Positions 39,401 through 47,783 are shown, numbered from the stretch's first letter. The stretch is DNA of 64,000 nt from Trichomonas vaginalis G3 (GCF_026262505.1 NC_067206.1:35231896-35295895); one strand, 5' to 3'. Made by a program: numbers and translations. The notes: generated from the sequence alone by a model not told the origin.

Positions 39401-39841
39401 TCCTCTGTACTTAGTTCTTTCAGTTGTTCTTCTTTCTTCTTTTTTCTCTACGTTTAACTCATTTAGTTTCTTTGTCTGTCTGTCATATTCTAGTTTCTTT
39501 TCGTTTTCACTTATTTGTTTCTGTATGTCTATGTTTGACTTTTTGACATCTGTTATTTGATTTTTGAGTGAACTCAAATTCATTTGACTTTGAGGGTTAT
39601 AAGCTGTTCCGTCTGCAGCTCCACCATAGCCTGCCATTTTCGCTAAAAGTGCCGCTCTTAAACCTCCACTCTGTGCACCAATAACTCGGTTTAAAAGCAT
39701 AGGGTTGCTTGACATTTGTTGCAACATAGTGGGGTCATTCATCATTTGTTGTTGCAACTGTTGTTGTGGTGTCAGTTTTACTATTGGATGTTTCAATGCT
39801 CCCTTCCTCTTACGTATATTCTTACGTAGCTTACGTGGCAT
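36459..39841 (-). pseudogene. Very long Gln/Pro-rich Maverick protein, broken copy
   Basis: Sibling of 3019-6339, with the same basic start (MPRKLRKNIRKRKGALKH), coiled-coil and Pro/Gln repeat linker (38400-38575, different repeat order from A), acidic middle and Ser-rich basic end. Broken, with about three breaks. Confidence 0.6.
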
Positions 39842-40314
39842 TTTAAGTGAAGTTAAAAAGCGGTTTTTGACAGATGTTTATATGACACTTTTTGTTCAGC
39901 TCAAAAAACTACTCGGTCAAAGTGTTGTCAGTTTTGTAAAATAACCGTCTTATCTCATTCTATAAGGGGAAAAAGGCTTCTCAAAGTATACTTTCTTGGA
40001 ACGCCTGTAACTTTTCCTGTAGCGAGGATAGACCCTTACTTGTCCGGACAAAGTTATACTATTTTGAGTGCTCTACAAAAAAGTCAACGGCGACGGCTCT
40101 CAAAAACCGTTGTGTAAAAAGTTTTACCGTTGGACAAAAAAGTATATATAGAAAACAAAAAACGTTTATAGTTCATTCAATATTTGAGATAAACCGTTTT
40201 TCCAACGGTAACTATTAAATAAAATAAAAAAATAGAGGGGGTCTCCGTTGACGAAAACGGTTTATCTCAAACTTTTCTATGAGTGGTCCGAAAAAAACAG
40301 TTCATTTTTATCTA
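39842..40314. promoter_or_regulatory. Divergent promoter region with CAACGG/CCGTTG boxes (copy in B)
   Basis: Near-identical to 6340-6811, with the same Myb-type boxes and the same TTCATTTTTATCTA leader before the ATG at 40315. Differences cluster just before that leader (about 40235-40300). Confidence 0.5.
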
Positions 40315-41217
40315 ATGGAAGCCAACGCTGTTAACCACAATTCAAACATTAACAATTCTCAACCGCTAACCAAAGCCAAAGCCCCACAACCTCCAAGAAC
40401 CGGCACAGCGGTTAGAATAACCACCAAAAAGTCTAACAGCGAATTAAGAGAAATTCTTCAACAAATTTGCTCTAAATATCTCAAAGACGCCGAAGAAAAC
40501 ACACAACCAGACGCTACATACAATACTCAGTTCTGTGAAGTTCTGAACAAAGCAATTACTAGTTCAATTGAACTTACTAAGACAATTCCAAGTCAATTGA
40601 GCTTAGCGATGTCTTAGTTCAGTATTTTCCAACATTTACTAAGCTTATAATGTTGAGAACTTTATACCAAGTTCGTCAAAATCTTCCTCGTTACATCCAA
40701 CGGTCATTCGACACGAGAATTGCCGAATTCCAAGTCTTTAGTTACGGATATGACGAAGATGAATACACTGACGAGTTCGGAGACAACTGTACAAAATGGT
40801 TTTGAATGTTATACGACAACACAATTTGAATTCGACTTTCTCGAATTCAACGCAGCAACCATTCATATCATTGCTCTTTACCTTTCCGAACAACAACAAG
40901 ACCTCGCAGATGGAGATGTTGTTACTGTCGTCATGAAAACTCCTGAACAATTCGGAAAAAAGAAGTCTCTAATTGCCAAATTCGTTCCAGGACATCAGCT
41001 TTTCCAACGCACAGAAGTCTTCTGTATTCCTGGAACTAAGTTCTTTGTCAGGAGCGAACTCAAAGAAAGATATAATGTGTCATTCAATTACACATTATAT
41101 AATGTTTTCGACCCAGAAGAAGGCTTCTTCCCAGAAGCAATGGAGGAGGAAGAAGAGGAGGAGGAAATACAAGACTCTATCCAAGAAGAGTCCTCCGAAT
41201 TCACACCAGAAGACTAA
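40315..41217 (+). pseudogene. Acidic-tailed Maverick protein, broken copy
   Basis: Sibling of 6812-7714 with the same start (MEANAVNHNSNINN) and Glu-run tail. This copy is broken, with about two breaks. Confidence 0.7.
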
Positions 41218-41258
41218 CAATTTTCCGAATAAAAACTTCATTTATACTAAACATCTTC

Positions 41259-41304
41259 GGGGCTAGAGGGCGCAACGCGCCTGGAAGCCCCACTTACCTG
41301 ACCT
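41259..41304. repeat. Right terminal inverted repeat of Maverick B
   Basis: GGGGCTAGAG, the inner stem GGCGC-AAC-GCGCC, then TGGAAGCCCC and CACTTACCTGACCT. It is the inverse of 17245-17289. Confidence 0.9.
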
Positions 41305-41989
41305 AATTGATTTGAGTTGCTATAGACATTATAAAAGGTTCAAAAGTTTATATAAACCTAGTAAATTAAAATAAAATTTTTATGAATTGAACATATTAGT
41401 TGGGTTCCGCTTTGGCAAACTTTCCTGTGAAATTTTGTGGGAAAAATGTTGATGGATATTTGGGAAAATTTTCGATGGTAAATTTTGGAAAATTTTATAA
41501 TTTTTCCCAAAATGTTTATTTTATATATGCTAACAATATTATAAGTATAATTTCAAAATTTCTTTTTTTCACAAAAAAAATTGATAATTGAATGGAACAA
41601 ATAGTTCATTTTTTTAGATGTTTTCTTCTAAATACTGGCGCTTATACTAGATAGAAACTTCTATCGGTATTCTCGGCGTAATACTTTCGCCTGAGTGATG
41701 CTATCTCGGACATAGTCAGAGATTAATCTTTCGACGAAATGGTAGAAATATTTCTTTTGAAATATTTTAGGGGCTCTGAGGCACAGCCAGAAGGTCTCCG
41801 CCATTTCAACCGTACCTAGAAAATTAATCTCAATATATTATGTTGGGTCGTCGCAGTGATTCACTGTTAATCATCACTTTAGCGTTGCTTCGCCAGCTTT
41901 AGAATGTATCTAAAAAAGTAGTAATTAATAAAATCTGTAATTATGGAATATTTTACAGGCGTGAAGAATGTAAAAAGTTCTAAAATTAC

Positions 41990-42068
41990 GATTCTCGAAC
42001 TTATTATTATTTTTGATTGGAATACTATTTTAATATTTCAATCAAAAATAATAATAAGTTCGAGAATC
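41990..42068. repeat. Perfect 30-bp inverted repeat with 19-bp loop
   Basis: The left arm 41990-42019 (GATTCTCGAACTTATTATTA...) and right arm 42039-42068 are exact inverses, separated by 19 bases. Perfect pairing implies a recent origin or selection. It could be a miniature inverted-repeat element or a hairpin-forming element end. No flanking duplication is clear. Confidence 0.85.
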
Positions 42069-42126
42069 TAATTTTTACTTATGCACCAGTTAAACTTTTA
42101 TTTTTTAAATAAACTATTTCTATTAA

Positions 42127-42316
42127 AAGATTTTAAACGTTTTTTTAATTCTTCACAGTTTCTTAATTTCGAGTTTAAAATGATATATACTAGAATATAT
42201 AGATATGATTAAATTGTATGAAAGATTTTAAACGTTTTTTAATTCTTCACAGTTTCTTAATTTCAAGTTTAAAATGATATATATTAGGATATCTAGATAT
42301 GATTAAATTGATTGGG
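42127..42316. repeat. Two tandem units of about 95 bp upstream of a host gene
   Basis: Units start at 42127 and 42222 (AAGATTTTAAACG...) and differ at a few positions, including one T in a T run. They lie about 80-270 bases before the host ATG at 42395 and may be a duplicated upstream promoter block. Confidence 0.85.
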
Positions 42317-42382
42317 TTTCATTATTTATTAATTTTGAACTCTATTTCAAATTTGATAAGATTTTTATATCTTTTAATCACT

Positions 42383-42388
42383 TCATTT
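42383..42388 (+). promoter_or_regulatory. Inr-type promoter of the host gene at 42395
   Basis: TCATTT lies 6 bases before the ATG and fits the trichomonad initiator TCA(C/T)T(T/A) at the usual distance. Confidence 0.55.
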
Positions 42389-42394
42389 ATCAAC

Positions 42395-42530
42395 ATGGAT
42401 GAACCATGCGATGAAGATATCATCACCAAGATAAAAGAATCCAGAAGGGCGAACATTGTTGTTACTGTTACACCTGAGAATTCCGACACAGATGAAGAGC
42501 CATTAAATGAAGAAATTAATACACATATCA
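42395..42530 (+). pseudogene. Host gene 5' part, cut by Maverick C
   Basis: The ATG at 42395 opens MDEPCDEDIITKIKESRRAN, then IVVTVTPENSDTDEEPLNEE, an acidic, ordinary-looking N-terminus of about 45 codons. The frame enters the terminal repeat of Maverick C at 42531. An Inr precedes it. The rest of the gene should lie to the right of the window, beyond the far end of C. No family can be named from so short a piece. Confidence 0.6.
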
Positions 42531-42652
42531 AGGGTACGGAGGCACTGCGCGCCTCCTTACCCATTATATGTGAATTTGACACTTTACAAAACCGTTAACG
42601 TATATTTTACAACACAAACGACAACACTAACTTAACCTTAAATATTTACAAA
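42531..42652. repeat. Left terminal inverted repeat of Maverick C
   Basis: It opens AGGGTACGGAGGC and forms a nested hairpin: outer stem GGGTA/TACCC and inner stem GGAGGC/GCCTCC. It then continues through TTTGACACTTTAC to AAATATTTACAAA. From 42573 on it is inverted at 63922-64000. Confidence 0.85.
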
Positions 42653-42695
42653 GCCGCCAATCACTTCACCTCACTAATGTAAAAAATAAACGTTC

Positions 42696-43016
42696 TCACT
42701 TACAAAAGTATTGCAACTCCTCCCATTGCTGTGCTTCACACAACAGTTCATATTCTTCTGACTCACTTTCTTCTTCATATAGGTCAAAGTCACTGTCAAA
42801 ATAAATGTTAGTAAGTTTTGACAAAGCTAATGAAACACGTTTACCGTTTGTATCTATTGCTTGTATAAACTTTCCATTATGCTTGTAGTCATAAACGCTC
42901 AAACTAACTTTACCCTTTCTCCCTCGTATCTGATAGAATGTATTTTCACGAGGAACGAAGAACAAATTCTTGAACTCATGACCGTTGTAGTTTGTTATCT
43001 CAATAGTTTTCGTCAT
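42696..43016 (-). CDS. Small Maverick protein (106 aa) near the left terminus, unknown
   Basis: MTKTIEITNYNGHEFKNLFF is followed by a beta-rich basic part (TFYQIRGRKGKVSLSVYDYK) and an acidic tail (DLYEEESESEEYELLCE). Pattern of a small beta-barrel with acidic end. It lies between the outer terminal repeat and an inner inverted repeat. No family recognised. Confidence 0.5.
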   Translation of the reverse strand: MTKTIEITNYNGHEFKNLFFVPRENTFYQIRGRKGKVSLSVYDYKHNGKFIQAIDTNGKRVSLALSKLTNIYFDSDFDLYEEESESEEYELLCEAQQWEELQYFCK

Positions 43017-43045
43017 TTATATAAAAATAAAATAAAAATAATTTT

Positions 43046-43194
43046 AAAAATAAACTTAAAAATAAATGATATCACCACCCTCACACGTATGAAAACATAG
43101 CACAAAAATAAATTTAGGTGAAGTGGTGAGATCTCACCTCTTTTTTCACCTGTTTTTTCACCTTGTTGAATTCATTGCTTTATAACTCTCTTCC
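43046..43194. repeat. Inner inverted repeat of element C, left copy (right copy 63199-63351)
   Basis: About 150 bp, nearly identical and inverted at the other end. It includes the GGTGAGATCTCACC palindrome, TTCACCT boxes and the last codons of the flanking gene on each side. The stretches between it and the outer repeat are unrelated at the two ends, so it is a separate repeat and not part of one long terminal repeat. Confidence 0.85.
43125..43138. repeat. GGTGAGATCTCACC palindrome, copy a
   Basis: Perfect 14-bp palindrome with flanking AGGTGAA and TTCACCT boxes, 3' of the minus-strand gene ending at 43172. One of five copies in element C. Confidence 0.8.
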
Positions 43195-43699
43195 TTGGTT
43201 TCTTTTTAGTTGCTTTCTTCACGTCTGTCTCCAACTTGACTGGCTTTCTTCTTCGGCCGTAATGATACCAGTTACTTCCACCAGTCAATGGGTCAAATGG
43301 TCGTTCATAAGGGTTTCCATACATTCCATAGGGACCATACGGAAGAACTACTGGTGGAGAAGAAACATTTTCTTTAGTTCCATCGAATCTATTTAAATGC
43401 ATTGTTTCACCTTTCATCTGGTCATTAAAGTCTTTTGCGTGTTTTGCAAACTCAGCGTCCTTTCCTAAAGCATTTTCTGACTCAGTCGCAACCAAATTGG
43501 ATGCTTTATTTATGAGCCCTATTTTATTTAATCTTAACTTCTTTGCAACCCAGCCTCCAATCTTCCCTTTATTTGCATCTAATGTCTTCGAAACCCTTCC
43601 TCCACTCATTTTATTTACTGCGTCATAAGCTCCAAGTGCTTTTGCTCCAAATGCTAATGCTTTTGTTCCCATTGCGCCTAAAGCTGCCCAAGCTACCAT
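43172..43699 (-). CDS. Internal virion-type protein (175 aa), Gly/Ala-rich start, basic end
   Basis: MVAWAALGAMGTKALAFGAK opens a hydrophobic Ala/Gly-rich amphipathic segment, followed by a helical part, a Pro/Gly/Tyr-rich linker and a strongly basic C-terminus (KKATKKKPRKRVIKQ). It shares this plan with 18826 and 22698 in B and with internal capsid proteins that bind DNA and disrupt membranes. That function is inference. First of three tightly packed minus-strand genes (43172-44806). Confidence 0.5.
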   Translation of the reverse strand: MVAWAALGAMGTKALAFGAKALGAYDAVNKMSGGRVSKTLDANKGKIGGWVAKKLRLNKIGLINKASNLVATESENALGKDAEFAKHAKDFNDQMKGETMHLNRFDGTKENVSSPPVVLPYGPYGMYGNPYERPFDPLTGGSNWYHYGRRRKPVKLETDVKKATKKKPRKRVIKQ

Positions 43700-43924
43700 T
43701 TACACCATATTAAAATCATCTCTCTTCAATATTATCTCATAAAAGTTCTCGTTACTGGTGAAAGTCAATGAAACATAAACATTCTCACGGGCTTCGCCCT
43801 CACCGCTTTGCGGTCTATCTAACTTCTTTCTTATATCATCTATACGCTTCAAAATGTCTGAACAATTGCTAACATCTTCTACAACAGTTATTTCATCATG
43901 AATGACCTTCAAGAACAAGCTCAT
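43700..43924 (-). CDS. Small Maverick protein (74 aa) containing GC hairpins in its coding sequence
   Basis: MSLFLKVIHDEITVVEDVSN opens a short protein, head to tail with its neighbours without a gap. Its middle (DRPQSGEGEARENV) is encoded by two GC-rich hairpins, GGGC-TTC-GCCC and CCGC-TTT-GCGG. Function unknown. Confidence 0.5.
   Translation of the reverse strand: MSLFLKVIHDEITVVEDVSNCSDILKRIDDIRKKLDRPQSGEGEARENVYVSLTFTSNENFYEIILKRDDFNMV
43789..43813. repeat. Two GC-rich 3-nt-loop hairpins in a coding region
   Basis: GGGC-TTC-GCCC (43789-43799) and CCGC-TTT-GCGG (43803-43813) sit in a strongly AT-rich gene. Confidence 0.7.
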
Positions 43925-44806
43925 TTAATATGCTATTAAAATCATCTCAATAATGAGTCCATCCTTTCCATCTTTAGGTAGCACAACATCTTTCATTGAA
44001 GAAGGTTCGACAAGTCTTATGTTAAACTTACTGACAAAGTTTGTTATACTATAATGCTTTGGCGGCGAATACATATGGTTTGAAAGACATAATATAGATT
44101 CTTCAGCAAATTCACTTATACTGGATTTTATAACAATGTTCTCACGAGACCAAATACCACCAATTGATAATCTTGTAAGCAATCCTGCTGAACCTTCTAC
44201 TGTAAACGTCGATGGTAACATTCCACGAAGGTCATCTATTGACATCTTTGAGTCACTGAATTTAAAGATTTTCTTAAAGCAATCGTCATTATCTAACCAT
44301 GCAATAGCTTTGAAGTTTTCATTCGAATAGACATCTGCTTCATTAAATGTAAATCCTGACTTCTTTGCAGAGACGACTTTAAAATCTATTGAGTTTGTTT
44401 CAAAATTATATGCTATGGTAACTTCTGAAGGTAATGGATGTCCTTCCGCAGTAAGTTGTTCTCTCACTACCGTTTGAAGCTTTGTGTTAAAAACTTTCAT
44501 GTCATCTCCTGTGTCTAGGTTCACATACACAGCAACAGGAAAACTATCTTGCTTCTTTGTTTCATCATTATATCTCAAGACATTAAAGTTCTTCAATAAT
44601 ATTGTTCTTCCTGCTGGAATACTTCGAACCTGTCTGATTTCAATAGCTTTCTCACCTCCTACATACTCTACCCAGTGTCTTGGATATTCATAAGTATACT
44701 GACTTTCTTGAATTTTGGTAGGTTTCATCATAACGTGTTCATAGTATATCTTTATACTCTTGTCAGTTAGACTCGGTGCTATGTTCTGAATATTTCTGAC
44801 TTGCAT
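43925..44806 (-). CDS. Penton-like minor capsid protein (294 aa)
   Basis: I start it at 44806 (MQVRNIQNIAPSLTDKS), directly divergent from the ATPase ATG at 44823; a longer in-frame start would overlap that gene. EYPRHWVEYVGGEKAIEIRQ and the end VVLPKDGKDGLIIEMILI resemble the N- and C-terminal parts of the protein at 59218-60075 (FPTDWIVNINEEKYIGI; FLPPDHKDCLYIEAQLL). Both are beta-rich throughout. A jelly-roll vertex protein is the likely role, inferred. Frame looks whole. Confidence 0.5.
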   Translation of the reverse strand: MQVRNIQNIAPSLTDKSIKIYYEHVMMKPTKIQESQYTYEYPRHWVEYVGGEKAIEIRQVRSIPAGRTILLKNFNVLRYNDETKKQDSFPVAVYVNLDTGDDMKVFNTKLQTVVREQLTAEGHPLPSEVTIAYNFETNSIDFKVVSAKKSGFTFNEADVYSNENFKAIAWLDNDDCFKKIFKFSDSKMSIDDLRGMLPSTFTVEGSAGLLTRLSIGGIWSRENIVIKSSISEFAEESILCLSNHMYSPPKHYSITNFVSKFNIRLVEPSSMKDVVLPKDGKDGLIIEMILIAY

Positions 44807-44822
44807 TTTTAATGGAGATAAA

Positions 44823-45710
44823 ATGAAGCATTTAATACATGACGTAGATGAAGACATGAATGAAACTACAGACAAACTTAACTCTTCTCTTATTCTTCCT
44901 TTCAGCAAAGATTATGAGTTCTGTTCAAATGGTGTGTATTTCTATTGTGGAAAGATGGGTTCAGGTAAGACATTTAACCTCATTCGTCATATACTCATAA
45001 CAGAGCGTTTAGGAAACGACTCTTACTATGACCAAATCATTATATCAGCAACTTCAGACTCTATGGACTCAACAGCGAAAACATTTATGTCAAAAGTTCA
45101 AGCCTCTGTCGTTAAAGTTCCAGACAGTGAACTCATTGAATTTCTTCAACGTTACATTCGACGTAAGAGGAAATATTATGCTATCGTTGAATTTATACAG
45201 TCAGGAATGCAAAAGACTTCAGAAGAGATGGAAAGAATTATTGACAAATACCACTTACGTCAATACGCAGGAGTATACGATATGAAACGACTTACAAACT
45301 ACATTCTGTCAAAACTTTCAAAATACCCCTTCAAAAAGTATCCATCAAACACTCTGCTCGTTTGCGACGACTTCGCCGGAAAAGGTTTAGTTTCAAAGCC
45401 TGACTCACCATTAGCTAACATCATAACTAAAGTCAGACATTACCACTTAACTGTAGCAATACTTATGCAAACATGGAGGTTTTTAGCTTTAAACATAAAA
45501 CGTCTCATAACTGACTTCGTTATCTTTCAAGGTTTCTCACGCTATGATATTGAACTCATTTGGAAACAGTCAGGTATAACATTACCTTTTGAAGAAATTT
45601 GGGAAGCATATAAGTCTCTCATCTCTACTCGTTCATACCTTGAGATTCATATCATGACTAATACCATTAAAGTCAAAAATATTCCATGGGAACGACCAAC
45701 ATTGTTTTAA
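44823..45710 (+). CDS. Genome-packaging ATPase (FtsK/HerA-like)
   Basis: Walker A GKMGSGKT at 43-50 and Walker B TLLVCDDFA near 177-185 mark the P-loop ATPase. The following KVRHYHLTVAILMQTWRFL corresponds to LRHFNISVVICVQTAKSL of the B enzyme, placed as in A32-like packaging ATPases. It would drive DNA into the capsid. 295 aa is the usual length. Its last 4 bases overlap the end of the convergent gene at 45707. Frame looks whole. Confidence 0.88.
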   Translation: MKHLIHDVDEDMNETTDKLNSSLILPFSKDYEFCSNGVYFYCGKMGSGKTFNLIRHILITERLGNDSYYDQIIISATSDSMDSTAKTFMSKVQASVVKVPDSELIEFLQRYIRRKRKYYAIVEFIQSGMQKTSEEMERIIDKYHLRQYAGVYDMKRLTNYILSKLSKYPFKKYPSNTLLVCDDFAGKGLVSKPDSPLANIITKVRHYHLTVAILMQTWRFLALNIKRLITDFVIFQGFSRYDIELIWKQSGITLPFEEIWEAYKSLISTRSYLEIHIMTNTIKVKNIPWERPTLF

Positions 45711-46108
45711 AGCTTAACCTTCAATTGACTGATGGTAAACAAATTCCATGCATCTCTGTCGCCATTTCTGTTAATATTTTTGCTGTCATTCATATCATCC
45801 ACTTCCCCATCCGTTAGCTTTTGAGGATATGCGTTAGAATAGCTGTTCTTAAATGAAGGCTTTTCACCTTTGAGAGCATAAACTCTATAACTTTCTGCAT
45901 ACTTTATGTTTGAACCTCCTGAGCCATCATTGACATAAATTTTTATAGGCTTCCACCCTTTGTTCATGTTCCTGCTTCTTCCCTTAGCTCTTTTGTTCAG
46001 TAGTTCTACATCTTTATACACAGCACCTGTCTCAGTGAATTCAACAATATTTTCATTCGTTAGCTTTGCATTCAAACCCTTGTCGAGTATATTGTTCATT
46101 TCATACAT
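45707..46108 (-). CDS. Maverick protein (about 133 aa), unknown
   Basis: Two nearby ATGs (46108, 46099) open MYEMNNILDKGLNAKL. I choose 46108 because a longer ORF would run into the divergent gene at 46134. Body: beta-rich with NMNKGWKPIKIYVNDGSGGS, then YAESYRVYALKGEKP. The tail WNLFTISQLKVKL is hydrophobic. No family recognised; located among capsid genes. Confidence 0.45.
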   Translation of the reverse strand: MYEMNNILDKGLNAKLTNENIVEFTETGAVYKDVELLNKRAKGRSRNMNKGWKPIKIYVNDGSGGSNIKYAESYRVYALKGEKPSFKNSYSNAYPQKLTDGEVDDMNDSKNINRNGDRDAWNLFTISQLKVKL

Positions 46109-46133
46109 ATAAAAGGTTTTTATTCTATATGAA

Positions 46134-46748
46134 ATGAGAAGCAAATCCATCTTAGCTGGTGCCGTTAATGTTCCAATTGAACCAACATCAAATGTTGACT
46201 CACGAACGACAAACAATATTGTCATAAAGAACTATAGTTCAGAGTGTTTGAAAGAAAAAGAACCAGAGCTGAAATCCGTGAATTTAAACACAGCTTCAAA
46301 CGCTAACGCTACATCAGATGTTAAGTTAGAGTATCCACCACTGGACCAAGTTCTTTCAAGAGAAGCCAACGACAACCCTTACACAAATGTTCAAACAAAT
46401 CCTTCAGATAACGTAGACCATTACCTTCTTCAGTTATACCAAACAATTTTACTCAAAGACGATAAGAAGCTTTTGACAAATCTTATAAGCAAGAACCAAA
46501 TAATTCTAACAAAGGAGGACCTTGAAAATGTTATATCACGAATAACAGGGAAACAATGTGTCATTGACTATCTCGACCCTGAAATCGAATGCTGTGGTCA
46601 AACTCCACTATTCATGAAAATAGGTAACATCCGCATCATTGAAACACCAGGAACTACAGGAGTTGAGTTTAAGTATAAATATTCGAATGAATATACAAAA
46701 CTTTCAACAGAATATAAACTTTGTTTGAAATATGTTTTAGTAAATTAA
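46134..46748 (+). CDS. CCG-motif Maverick protein (204 aa)
   Basis: The C-terminal part holds YLDPEIECCGQTPLFMKIGN and a beta-rich end, equivalent to EPDISCCGVSYNVIDKIYVM of the A/B protein. The N-terminal half is low-complexity Asn/Ser/Thr-rich. Conservation across two distant Maverick lineages beside capsid genes argues for a core structural or assembly role, not yet named. Frame looks whole. Confidence 0.55.
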   Translation: MRSKSILAGAVNVPIEPTSNVDSRTTNNIVIKNYSSECLKEKEPELKSVNLNTASNANATSDVKLEYPPLDQVLSREANDNPYTNVQTNPSDNVDHYLLQLYQTILLKDDKKLLTNLISKNQIILTKEDLENVISRITGKQCVIDYLDPEIECCGQTPLFMKIGNIRIIETPGTTGVEFKYKYSNEYTKLSTEYKLCLKYVLVN

Positions 46749-46750
46749 AG

Positions 46751-46790
46751 CAGTCAGGACCTTCGGTCTTGGCGCTTTGCGCCGTCAGTC
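46751..46790. repeat. Paired GC-rich 3-nt-loop hairpins after the CCG-motif gene
   Basis: GACC-TTC-GGTC (46758-46768) and GGCGC-TTT-GCGCC (46771-46783) lie in the gap between convergent stops at 46748 and 46799, where they could act as a 3'-end structure. Confidence 0.7.
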
Positions 46791-46798
46791 AAAAAATT

Positions 46799-47041
46799 TC
46801 AAGTTAGCAATTTGTAATATCTATCCAAAACTTCTTCAACAGTATCGAACTCATCTTCATAATGCAAACCTAATCTTATTGACTTGGTGCAGTTTTCACT
46901 AACACAATATTTTTCTGTTCTCTTGACTGACATAACTAACTCATTTGTTTCATCAAACAGCAACAACCAAAGTTCATGACCTAATACATAACATTCATAC
47001 TTTATATTTTTAGCTCTGAGTTCTCTTGTAAGCTGTTGCAT
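46799..47041 (-). CDS. Small Maverick protein (80 aa), unknown
   Basis: MQQLTRELRAKNIKYECYVL opens an alpha/beta protein with GHELWLLLFDETNELVMSVK. Its start overlaps the end of the minor capsid gene by 40 bases. In place and style (short, basic-charged beta hairpins) it resembles the small ORFs beside the capsid genes in A/B, but I see no clear sequence match. Confidence 0.45.
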   Translation of the reverse strand: MQQLTRELRAKNIKYECYVLGHELWLLLFDETNELVMSVKRTEKYCVSENCTKSIRLGLHYEDEFDTVEEVLDRYYKLLT

Positions 47042-47766
47042 TTAATATTTTCTAAAAAGTCAACTTCAACAGTCATTCGCACTGGTGCCTTCAGTTCTAC
47101 AGGCTCTCCTTGAAAGTCAACAAGTCTGAATTGCATGTCTTTCAAATTATGAGGACTAATGCGAACCCATTTACCTAAATGAGTTGCTATGACAGGAACG
47201 TTTGGAATGAACATTGAATTGACTGCATAACAGAAGGATTTATATTCTACTGAACCTTTACTATTAACTCCCGAAATGCCTGTGACATTAGCTATTTTAG
47301 ACTCAATGTATAAACAATTACCATAACATACGTATGGAACAGATTTCATCTCAATCGTTTTGTCAACACTTTTCAAAGGAAATGTCATATAGTATGCACC
47401 CAAAAGAAGTTGTACTCTATGACTCATTCGTGTTATCTTGAACTCTTTCTCGCTGCTGAACTTTAATGTTCCCTCAGAAGAGAGTTCGACATCTATGTTG
47501 TCAATAGCTTCTTCATTTATGAGAGTATTTATGACTCCAGCAATTTTATCTATTCTATACCCAGCTCTGTTAGGAAATGTTATAACACTTCTTTTGTCAT
47601 CTATTTCAATCTCTATGAAATCTGTTTCATCTGTTATGACAAAAGTTGCGATAGTATTGAAGTCAACAACTCTGAAAGCAAGTGCTTCATTCTGAAGTCC
47701 TAAGTTTGTTTGTAGCTTTACTGTCCCGTATTCGTTTGGGTCTGTACTTTGCAAATAGAACAACAT
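47002..47766 (-). CDS. Minor capsid protein, jelly-roll type (254 aa)
   Basis: Beta-rich throughout, with KYTMFPLK-type strands and the signature MQFRLVDFQGEPVELKAPVR near the end, which parallels LTLVDANFVPVKLLCPMY of the B protein at 33100. It is divergent from the fibre gene with 17 bases between starts, fitting a vertex module of penton base plus fibre. Frame looks whole. Penton identity is inferred from motif and neighbour. Confidence 0.6.
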   Translation of the reverse strand: MLFYLQSTDPNEYGTVKLQTNLGLQNEALAFRVVDFNTIATFVITDETDFIEIEIDDKRSVITFPNRAGYRIDKIAGVINTLINEEAIDNIDVELSSEGTLKFSSEKEFKITRMSHRVQLLLGAYYMTFPLKSVDKTIEMKSVPYVCYGNCLYIESKIANVTGISGVNSKGSVEYKSFCYAVNSMFIPNVPVIATHLGKWVRISPHNLKDMQFRLVDFQGEPVELKAPVRMTVEVDFLENIKCNSLQENSELKI

Positions 47767-47783
47767 TTTATTCTCATTAAAAT

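Larger units (their letters stand above)
17245..41304. mobile_element. Maverick/Polinton copy B (about 24 kb)
   Basis: Matching terminal repeats (AGGTCAGGT...GCCCTCTAGCCC) bound about 24 kb, a normal size for the family. Genes in order: Dam-like methyltransferase, small virion-type proteins, penton-like, fibre, integrase, divergent PolB, NUMOD4/HNH, several small genes, packaging ATPase, SF3 helicase, minor capsid, CCG-motif protein, major capsid, long Gln/Pro protein and acidic-tailed protein. Integrase, polymerase-like, ATPase and helicase frames look whole. The methyltransferase, penton-like and fibre genes and most of the right 7 kb are broken, with roughly twenty or more breaks in all. 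The flanks TGCTTT and AATTGA do not form the 6-bp duplication expected of a simple insertion. Confidence 0.9.
41305..42382. other. Host spacer between Mavericks B and C
   Basis: About 1.1 kb of AT-rich sequence. I see no convincing ORF or RNA gene. It contains a strong 30-bp-arm hairpin (41990-42068) and a two-unit tandem repeat (42127-42316), both listed separately. The stretch 41620-41900 is less AT-rich and holds several short stem-loops without a family I can name. Confidence 0.5.

Noticed and set aside
41400-41591. 63-aa ORF in the host spacer
   Set aside because: Low-complexity Phe/Asn/Lys composition, no Inr, no similarity to other ORFs in the window.
41620-41900. Possible tRNA or box C/D snoRNA
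   Set aside because: Short stem-loops and a TGATG occur, but I find no cloverleaf and no convincing paired C and D boxes.
46751-46790. Bacterial-type rho-independent terminator
   Set aside because: Stem-loops are present but the setting is a eukaryotic element; kept only as hairpins with a possible 3'-end role.
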